A stretch of 10,933 nucleotides of DNA from Chitinophaga pinensis. GTDB lineage: Bacteria > Planctomycetota > Phycisphaerae > Phycisphaerales > SM1A02. Positions 5,751 through 10,933 of the stretch are shown here, piece after piece (within the stretch, counting starts at the first letter, position 1; each line of letters opens with the position of its first letter). Both the position numbers and the translations under genes were made by a program. The stretch is from NCBI GenBank assembly GCA_943329105.2, contig CALQCP020000057.1:1-10933 (forward strand). The letters run 5' to 3'. The notes below the pieces were generated by a model. The model saw only the letters and a program-made list of their open reading frames with translations, was not told where the DNA came from and did not search any database.

Positions 5751-7286
5751 TCACGCTTCGAGGCGTGGGAACAGTGCACACTTGTCCAGCACGGTGCCGG
5801 CGGCGAGACCGCCCCAGGCAACGCGTTTGGACAGCGGCGCGCCGTCGTCCTGCTTGAGCGCGACACGGAGTTCAGCCATCTTTGCGGGCAGGAATGGCTC
5901 GAGCAATACGCCTGCAATGCGTACCGTTTCAGCGCACTGCGCCAGGATGCTGCACAGCTCCTCAGCGCGCGCGGGGTCCTTCGCTAACTTGAATGGCTCG
6001 GTGCGGTGAATGAATGCGTCAACTTCACGCAGCAAACCCATGGCTGCTTGTGCGGCACCGACAAGGTCAAGTTCATCGATCGCGGCATTCCATTGCGCCA
6101 CTGCCGCGGCACACTTGGTTGGCCACTCGCCGCCAGCTTGGCTGTCGGCGGGCATCTTGCCTTCAAAGTATTTGTTGATCATCGCAGTGACTCGACTTGG
6201 GCAATTGCCAACCACGTTCACCAGATCGCTGGTGTAGGTCTCGTGGAAGTGCTGCGCACGGAAGTCCGAGTCGCTTGCTTGCAGCGGTCCCTGGGTTGCC
6301 ATGTACCAGCGCCACGCATCCAAGCCGTACTTGGCGAAGTAACCCTCAATGGTGGGGAGATCCACAAAGTTGCCCATGGATTTGGACATCTTCTGGCCGT
6401 CAGCAATCCAGAAGCTATGTGCGTGAATACGGCGCGGCATGGGTAGCTCCAGCGCCATCAACAGCGCAGGCCAGATGACCGCATGGAACCACAGGATTTC
6501 TTTGCCGATCACGTGGTACGCAGCGGGCCAGTACTTTGCTCGTTCGGTGGCGAGCGCGCCGCCTGGCTCACCGAGGCCGAGCGCAGTGATGTAGTTGAAG
6601 AGCGCATCGATCCATACATAGATGACGTGCTTCTCATCGCCAGGAAACGGAATGCCCCACGTGAAGTTGGTGCGCGTGACGGGTACATCTTGCAGACCGT
6701 CGCGCAGTCGGCCGAGCACTTCGTTGCGGCGCGCAGCGGGTTGCACAAAGTCAGGATTGGCGGCGAAGAAGTCTTCAAGCTGCTTCTGAAATGAGCTCAG
6801 TTTGAAGTAATAGTTTTGCTCGGTAGCACGTGTGAGCGGTCGTCCACTGATGGGACTCTTGTAGTCCAGTTCCTTGGCGCGCGTCTCTGTGTAGTACTCC
6901 TCTTGTCCTTCGTCGTACCAGCCCTCAAACGTGCCGAGGTAAACGCTGCCGGCATCCAAGAGGCGCTTGACGAAGTATTGCACTTGCTTCTCATGGCGTG
7001 GTTCAGTGGTGCGAATGAAATCATCATTTGTGAGTCCGAACACCTTCAGAACGCGCTGGAACTCAGCCGCATTTTCATCCGCGAGCGCTTGTGGGGTGAC
7101 GCCCTTGGCGGCCGCGCTCTTTTCTACTTTTACGCCGTGCTCATCAGTGCCCGTGAGGAAGAAGACATCCTCACCACGCAGGCGCATGGCGCGTGCCCAG
7201 ACATCACAGACCGTAGTGGTATAGGCGTGACCGATGTGCGGCCGGTCGTTGACGTAATAGATGGGAGTGGTGATGTAAGCGGGCAT
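5751..7286 (-). CDS. metG: Methionyl-tRNA synthetase
   Basis: This class I aminoacyl-tRNA synthetase of 511 residues charges tRNA-Met in the cytoplasm. The N terminus MPAYITTPIYYVNDRPHIGH carries the HIGH signature at 17-20. KMSKS is at 299-303 in GQKMSKSMGNF. The methionine pocket and ATP-site segments LTGTDEHG, YVWIDALFNY and HVIGKEILWFHAV are intact. The helical anticodon-binding domain follows to the end. The connective peptide (about 120-165) has no cysteine, so the zinc knuckle seen in many MetRS is absent; zinc-free forms are known in other bacteria. There is also no C-terminal Trbp111/EMAP-like tRNA-binding domain, giving the short form. The open frame extends upstream to 7436, but the extra 50 residues are not family-like and the conserved N terminus begins at 7286. 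The nearest upstream gene, on the same strand, ends 89 bp before. Confidence 0.96.
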   Translation of the reverse strand: MPAYITTPIYYVNDRPHIGHAYTTTVCDVWARAMRLRGEDVFFLTGTDEHGVKVEKSAAAKGVTPQALADENAAEFQRVLKVFGLTNDDFIRTTEPRHEKQVQYFVKRLLDAGSVYLGTFEGWYDEGQEEYYTETRAKELDYKSPISGRPLTRATEQNYYFKLSSFQKQLEDFFAANPDFVQPAARRNEVLGRLRDGLQDVPVTRTNFTWGIPFPGDEKHVIYVWIDALFNYITALGLGEPGGALATERAKYWPAAYHVIGKEILWFHAVIWPALLMALELPMPRRIHAHSFWIADGQKMSKSMGNFVDLPTIEGYFAKYGLDAWRWYMATQGPLQASDSDFRAQHFHETYTSDLVNVVGNCPSRVTAMINKYFEGKMPADSQAGGEWPTKCAAAVAQWNAAIDELDLVGAAQAAMGLLREVDAFIHRTEPFKLAKDPARAEELCSILAQCAETVRIAGVLLEPFLPAKMAELRVALKQDDGAPLSKRVAWGGLAAGTVLDKCALFPRLEA

Positions 7287-7297
7287 GAGAGGTGCGG

Positions 7298-7303
7298 ATG
7301 GTA
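7298..7303 (-). promoter_or_regulatory. Possible -10 element of metG
   Basis: On the minus strand TACCAT ends 11 bases before the metG ATG. No -35 box is evident at 16-18 bp. This is weaker than the other promoter candidates, and co-transcription with the upstream membrane-protein gene is an alternative. Confidence 0.25.
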
Positions 7304-7375
7304 GTCCGCGGCAGCAGGGTGGCTGCGGCGCCCGCGAGCGCGTGTCCGATGCCGTGGTACCAACGCGTTCGGTGC

Positions 7376-8026
7376 CTACTTGAGCAGCTTGGCAACCCGG
7401 GCGATGGCTGCCTGACCGTTTGCAATGACCAGCCACAACACGCGGCCGTCCGAGAGCGCATACGCCGTACGCGTATGGCCGCTTTCGTCAGCGGCAAGGC
7501 GTTGCAGCCACTCGTCACCCGGGGCGATCGGTATGGCGCGACCGAAGCCATCGAAGTGCACCGGGCGGCCGTCGTCGGGGATCATGATGACCGAGAGCAT
7601 GGCGTTTGTTTCGTGGTTCTTGTACAGCACCATGGTGCCCAAGACGCCCGGGGCGAGTTCAACATTGCGGGCGTCATCGGCACTCCAGCCAACGGTGGAG
7701 AGATCGGGGGCGGATGTGGCACGTGCCCCGAGGGCCTCGCGCATCAGTTCTGGCAACTTTGCAAGTGCGGCTTCATGGTCGCGACCCTCGGCGATGTCCG
7801 TGGCAGCGAGCATCTCGTGCATGGCGGCGATGGTGGCAAGGTCTCCAATGGGTAGATCCTGCTGGGTAGTGCCGTGGCGTTCTCGTAGACGCGGACCGGT
7901 GAGGCCGATGACCATCGCAAAGATCACCGTGGCGAACGTCAGGCCAATTGCAACGGGGCTCACCTTCGTCCGGTGCTGTGGCGTGGGTGATTCCCGGTCA
8001 TCGGGAGTTTCTTGCATCTGGTGCAT
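7376..8026 (-). CDS. Single-pass membrane protein of unknown function, possibly anti-sigma-like
   Basis: The 216-residue protein has a polar N-terminal stretch (1-21, no cysteines), one transmembrane segment (about 23-43, VAIGLTFATVIFAMVIG) and a C-terminal domain of about 170 residues. The Arg-rich flank RLRER directly after the segment makes topology ambiguous by the positive-inside rule. The C-terminal half (PDLSTVGWS, later MVLYKNHETNAMLSVIMIP, ending RVLWLVIANGQAAIARVAKL) loosely resembles the extracytoplasmic domain of transmembrane anti-sigma factors, in which a 'PDLs..G' strand is followed by a sheet. However, the zinc-finger sigma-binding domain is missing, so this is only a weak hypothesis. 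The gene is divergent from the 8061 gene across 34 bp and lies 89 bp upstream of metG on the same strand. M1 (8026) or M4 (8017) could be the start. It is likely a real gene, but its function is not recognised. Confidence 0.72.
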   Translation of the reverse strand: MHQMQETPDDRESPTPQHRTKVSPVAIGLTFATVIFAMVIGLTGPRLRERHGTTQQDLPIGDLATIAAMHEMLAATDIAEGRDHEAALAKLPELMREALGARATSAPDLSTVGWSADDARNVELAPGVLGTMVLYKNHETNAMLSVIMIPDDGRPVHFDGFGRAIPIAPGDEWLQRLAADESGHTRTAYALSDGRVLWLVIANGQAAIARVAKLLK

Positions 8027-8054
8027 TGGTGGATCTCAGAATGAATGCTACGCT
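8026..8054 (+). promoter_or_regulatory. Putative leaderless promoter of the 8061 gene
   Basis: TTGGTG (8026-8031), a 17-bp spacer and TACGCT (8049-8054) are followed by six bases and the ATG at 8061. The -35 box overlaps the start codon of the divergent gene by one base. Confidence 0.5.
8045..8050 (-). promoter_or_regulatory. Possible -10 element of the divergent membrane-protein gene
   Basis: On the minus strand TAGCAT ends 18 bases before the ATG at 8026. It shares its TA with the plus-strand TACGCT, so the two divergent promoters would overlap and compete. Confidence 0.22.
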
Positions 8055-8060
8055 TGGGCG

Positions 8061-10040
8061 ATGCAGCAGATCACGCTCCGAGCCTCGGTTGTGGCGATCC
8101 TCCTCCTTGCCAGCGCGCGCGCAGCCGATGCGCAGAACGCGCTTGGAGGTGGCGATGCGCTTTCGCGTGACACGCGCCATTCCGATCCGCGGATGACTTC
8201 AAACCAAGGAGTACTTGATGCGAATTCGCGCGTTGGTGGTATGGGCGAAAATGGCGCTCGTGCCAAGGAAGATTACTTCTCGCGCAACCTGATTGTTACT
8301 GGTGACGTTGCTGGCGGACGCGGTTTCCGTGGCAGCGTCGGCTACCGCGAGCAGTCGGAATTCACTGGTCAAACTGGATCGGATGACAACCGCTCTTGGC
8401 GCGCGTACAGCGTTTACTCCAGCCCATACATGGCACAGGCGGCCTACAACCCGCTGCAAGCAAGCCAGGCGTTCGGGGCCATCATGTACACGCGCACGTA
8501 TTCCCAAGCTTCAGCGCGCGACATCTTGACCAATCAGCAGCCGCTTGATGCGCGGATCGCCTTTGACCGATTTACCGCTGATAGCGGTAAGAAGATGAAG
8601 CGCATGGCAGACATCATTGACCCTGCCAATGCGCGCGACACCAGTGAGCGATTGAATTGGCGAGTGACGCAGGCCATTTCCGCTGCATCCGGGCGCGAGG
8701 CGCGCCGCGAGCAGGGCGTTGATGATTTGCTTGGCAACATGGGGCTCAGTACCTATGACCGGCAACGACTCAAGCAAGACATTCTGCAAGGACGCACCAA
8801 GCGCGAAATGGTCAGTGATCCGCTTTCGCAGACGTCGCTCCTTCCTGGTGATTCGCTCGCTGATACAGCGCGCCTTCGACCAACCCTTGCACCGGAGTAT
8901 TCATCAATTTATGAATCACTCCGCGCGCGCGCGGGCGACCGCATTCCGGTTCCGGCATCGGAGGCAGATCGGGCAGCACGCGCCACGGAGATTGAGAAGG
9001 AATTGAACGGCGACATGGACTGGCTACGCGATCAGTTAATGCGCAGCGGATCTGAAAATCGCGCGCGCGGCGTGGCGGGGCCACGCGCGGAGAGTGCCCC
9101 GATCGATCCGTCACTTGCACGGCAATTGGGGACAGATGGCAAGGATTCTGATGCCACCAAGCAAGATGGGATGGGGCAAGGCGCGGACGGGGGTCAGGGC
9201 GCCGGCAAGGGTAACGGCGCGGATCGCACGAACGGTGCGAATCAAGGCAATGGCGCGAATCAAGGCAACGGTGCGGACCAACAGAACAACGGCGACTCCA
9301 CCAAGCGCGACGATGGAACTGGCTCGGGGCGGACGCGTGACAGCAAGAACCTTGACGGGAACGCAACTGAACAAACCGATTCCGTTGTGCGCGACGCCAA
9401 CGGACGCGATCGTGGTGGAATGACCAAAGAGGAACGCGATCGGCAGCCGAGCGTGGATGATCTTGCATTCATTCTTCGGCACGGGCGCAAGTTGCAGTCA
9501 TTGGTTCCTGAGGATTCAAGTGCCATCAAGGACATGATGGAACTTGGTGCCACGTCCATGTCGCGCGGCGAGTTCTTCCGCGCTGAAGAGCGATTCGCCT
9601 CTGTGCTGGCAGTGCTTCCGAACAACGCGGGCGCGATGGCCGGCGTCGCCAACGCGCAAATGGGTGCAGGGCTTTCGGTCAGCGCGGCGCTGACGCTTCG
9701 CAAACTCTTTGCGATGCACCCAGAGATGATCGATACGCATTTGGGCACTGAAATTCTGCCTCCAACCGTGCGTATAGAGGCGGCGCTCTCTGCAGCGCGC
9801 GAGCGTCTATCAGCGGCTAATACCCCCAACGCTTCGGCGGAACTGCAAAGCGATCGCTTTGATTTCGGTTTGGTGATTTCTTACATTGGCTTTCAAACCG
9901 ATCGAAGCGAGGTCATTCGTGAGGGCCTTGACGCCATGCGGCAGACACGCCCTGATGACGCGATGTTGGGACTGCTTCAGCGGATTTGGTTGCCAGTGGC
10001 CGCAGACCCAACTCTGCCAGCAAGCCCAAGCGTTCGATAA
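8061..10040 (+). CDS. Exported TPR-like protein with low-complexity Asn/Gly linker
   Basis: The 659-residue product is not a named family that I recognise. It begins with a signal peptide (MQQITLRASVVAILLLASAR, with cleavage probably after ADA near residue 24). Residues about 70-105 contain NLIVTGDVAGGRGFRGSVGY, a Gly-rich block that looks conserved. A mostly helical, charged region (about 150-350) follows, then a low-complexity Gly/Asn/Asp/Gln linker (about 360-445) with hexapeptide repeats. A helical C-terminal domain contains a probable TPR pair (about 490-555: ATSMSRGEFFRAEERFASVL, then NNAGAMAGVANAQMGAG). It is probably periplasmic or envelope-associated and may act as a protein-binding scaffold (inference). 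The frame is open back to 7425, but the ATG at 8061 starts a clean signal peptide and has TACGCT six bases upstream. Its 3' end overlaps metF by 64 bp, convergently. Confidence 0.82.
   Translation: MQQITLRASVVAILLLASARAADAQNALGGGDALSRDTRHSDPRMTSNQGVLDANSRVGGMGENGARAKEDYFSRNLIVTGDVAGGRGFRGSVGYREQSEFTGQTGSDDNRSWRAYSVYSSPYMAQAAYNPLQASQAFGAIMYTRTYSQASARDILTNQQPLDARIAFDRFTADSGKKMKRMADIIDPANARDTSERLNWRVTQAISAASGREARREQGVDDLLGNMGLSTYDRQRLKQDILQGRTKREMVSDPLSQTSLLPGDSLADTARLRPTLAPEYSSIYESLRARAGDRIPVPASEADRAARATEIEKELNGDMDWLRDQLMRSGSENRARGVAGPRAESAPIDPSLARQLGTDGKDSDATKQDGMGQGADGGQGAGKGNGADRTNGANQGNGANQGNGADQQNNGDSTKRDDGTGSGRTRDSKNLDGNATEQTDSVVRDANGRDRGGMTKEERDRQPSVDDLAFILRHGRKLQSLVPEDSSAIKDMMELGATSMSRGEFFRAEERFASVLAVLPNNAGAMAGVANAQMGAGLSVSAALTLRKLFAMHPEMIDTHLGTEILPPTVRIEAALSAARERLSAANTPNASAELQSDRFDFGLVISYIGFQTDRSEVIREGLDAMRQTRPDDAMLGLLQRIWLPVAADPTLPASPSVR
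9213..9284 (+). repeat. Four tandem 18-bp units encoding NGA(N/D)xx
   Basis: Units at 9213-9230, 9231-9248, 9249-9266 and 9267-9284 encode NGADRT, NGANQG, NGANQG and NGADQQ. The two central copies differ at only two positions, suggesting recent slippage or duplication. They lie in the disordered linker of the exported TPR-like protein. Confidence 0.75.
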
Positions 10041-10903
10041 ATCCGGCGCGTGGCATCGCTGCGGTTGAGCGTATAGAAGTGGATTCCGTCTACGCCGCGA
10101 TCGATGAGGTCGCGCGCTTGTTCCGTAGCCCAGTGAATGCCCACATTTGCAACGGACTCTGCATCGTCTTCGCAACGCTTGATGGCGCGCAACAGTGGTG
10201 CCGGAAAGCGCGTACCGCCGGCAAGTTGAGCCATGCGCTTCAGGCTCGCCAGCGTGGTCACTGGCATGACTCCAGCGATCACTGGCACGGTGATGCCAGC
10301 CAGCGAACACCGCGCTTTCCAGTCAAAGAATGCGTTGTTGTCAAAGAACAGTTGTGTGATGATGAAGTCGGCACCGGCGTCCACCTTTTCCTTGAGATGA
10401 TCCATCTGCACCAGTGTGTTTGGCGTTTCAGGATGGCCTTCTGGAAATCCAGCCACGCCGATTCCGAAGCCGCGCTGATCGGGATGACGGCGCGCTTCGT
10501 TGAAAGATTTCACGGCGCGAACCAGGTCAATGGCATGGCGGAAGTCAGCGGACTCAGCAGTCTGTGAACGTGGCGCGTCGCCACGGAGTGCCAGAATGTT
10601 GGAAACGCCACGCGAGGCATACGTCTGCAAGATCTGATTGATTTCAGCGGTGCTGTGGCCAACACAGGTGAGGTGCGGCACTGGCGCAAGCGTGGTGTCG
10701 GTGGCCAGCCGCGCCACCAATGCATCGGTGCGATCACGAGTGCTGCCGCCCGCCCCATAGGTCACCGAAACAAACGATGGCTGTAACGCTTCGAATTCTG
10801 GAAGCGAGGCAACGAACTCATTCCACGCCGCATCGGTGCGTGGCGGGAAGAATTCGAAACTGGCGGTCATTCCGTCCCGGGCAAGGACATCGCGGATATG
10901 CAT
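9977..10903 (-). CDS. metF: 5,10-methylenetetrahydrofolate reductase
   Basis: The 308-residue flavoenzyme reduces methylene-THF to methyl-THF, the methyl donor for methionine synthesis, in the cytoplasm. The TIM-barrel signatures are complete: SFEFFPPRT with the catalytic Glu17, VTYGAGGSTRDRT, HLTCVGHS, NILALRGD, GVAGFPEGHPE, DFIITQLFFDN, PVIAGVMPVT and the closing GIHFYTLNRSDAT. The length is close to that of the E. coli enzyme (296), apart from a tail of about 16 residues after RTLGL that is not part of the usual fold. This tail is encoded in the 64-bp overlap with the convergent 8061 gene. The start at 10903 is just ahead of the conserved region and has TAGACT six bases upstream. metG is about 2.7 kb away and on the same strand but is not in the same unit. 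Confidence 0.96.
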   Translation of the reverse strand: MHIRDVLARDGMTASFEFFPPRTDAAWNEFVASLPEFEALQPSFVSVTYGAGGSTRDRTDALVARLATDTTLAPVPHLTCVGHSTAEINQILQTYASRGVSNILALRGDAPRSQTAESADFRHAIDLVRAVKSFNEARRHPDQRGFGIGVAGFPEGHPETPNTLVQMDHLKEKVDAGADFIITQLFFDNNAFFDWKARCSLAGITVPVIAGVMPVTTLASLKRMAQLAGGTRFPAPLLRAIKRCEDDAESVANVGIHWATEQARDLIDRGVDGIHFYTLNRSDATRRIYRTLGLAGRVGSAATGNQIR

Positions 10904-10909
10904 GCAGAC

Positions 10910-10915
10910 AGTCTA
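10910..10915 (-). promoter_or_regulatory. Putative leaderless -10 element of metF
   Basis: On the minus strand TAGACT ends exactly six bases before the metF ATG at 10903. The -35 position lies at or beyond the window edge. No Shine-Dalgarno and no room for a riboswitch within the visible leader. Confidence 0.48.
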
Positions 10916-10933
10916 GGGTGCCCCGACCCGGGA

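Noticed and set aside
7294..7309. Short hairpin GCGGA/TCCGC upstream of metG as attenuator or terminator
   Set aside because: The stem is only five base pairs with a six-base loop and no T-run; too weak to call at this base composition.
7287..7436. 50-residue N-terminal extension of methionyl-tRNA synthetase
   Set aside because: The extension is Arg/Pro/Cys-rich, not seen in the family, and overlaps the end of the upstream gene. The canonical start motif is at 7286.
7425..8060. 212 extra open codons in frame upstream of the TPR-like gene
   Set aside because: They are antisense to the membrane-protein gene and are low-complexity Ser/Arg/Ala-rich. The ATG at 8061 begins a good signal peptide with a promoter-like box in front.
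9213..9284. CRISPR-like array
   Set aside because: The repeats are 18-bp, contiguous without spacers, and in frame within a coding sequence; they are protein tandem repeats.
5751..10903. metG and metF as a methionine operon or novel multi-gene system
   Set aside because: The two genes are separated by about 2.7 kb containing an oppositely oriented gene and an unrelated membrane-protein gene, and metF has its own promoter-like box.
10904..10933. SAM or cobalamin riboswitch ahead of metF
   Set aside because: Only 30 bases of upstream sequence are visible, and the -10 box six bases before the ATG leaves no leader for a riboswitch.

Overview
The window looks like a chromosomal piece of a planctomycete, most likely class Phycisphaerae (inference). 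Three things point there: a Porin_O_P-like outer-membrane protein with an N-terminal coiled coil, an exported sugar dehydrogenase ending in the 'LNGNGIADACE ... DGADLG..L..WG' dockerin-like tail common in that group, and a near-absence of Shine-Dalgarno sequences. There are no rRNA or tRNA genes, insertion sequences, CRISPR arrays or phage genes. It reads as an ordinary core or near-core region, densely packed, with small unrelated transcription units on both strands.

Layout. 1-232 (-): 5' part of a rhodanese-domain gene cut by the window edge. 366-1199 (+): ECF-type sigma factor with a C-terminal cysteine domain resembling a zinc-finger anti-sigma module. 1230-2069 (+): CvfB/YitL-like RNA-binding protein. 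2081-3367 (+): porin with no visible signal peptide. 3427-4128 (+): beta-carbonic anhydrase made as a lipoprotein. 4145-5611 (-): PQQ-type glucose/sorbosone dehydrogenase with dockerin-like tail, convergent with the carbonic anhydrase gene. 5751-7286 (-): methionyl-tRNA synthetase (metG). 7376-8026 (-): single-pass membrane protein of unknown function. 8061-10040 (+): exported, low-complexity, TPR-like protein. 9977-10903 (-): methylenetetrahydrofolate reductase (metF), whose 3' end overlaps the previous gene by 64 bp. The only gene-free stretches are short (134, 139, 89 and 34 bp) and hold promoters.

How the genes relate. metG and metF both serve methionine use but are separate units. The porin and the lipoprotein carbonic anhydrase are adjacent, co-directional and both envelope proteins, so they may act together in the envelope (inference). 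The sigma factor, the CvfB-like protein and the single-pass protein could be regulatory, but nothing visible links them.

No novel multi-gene system is evident. The most notable pattern is at gene starts: four genes have a -10-like hexamer TANNCT ending exactly 6 nt before the ATG, and others have TANNNT 8-11 nt before it. This suggests that leaderless or nearly leaderless transcripts are the rule here. Other points worth checking are the sigma/zinc-finger fusion, the porin without an export signal, and inverted repeats at the carbonic anhydrase and dehydrogenase promoters.
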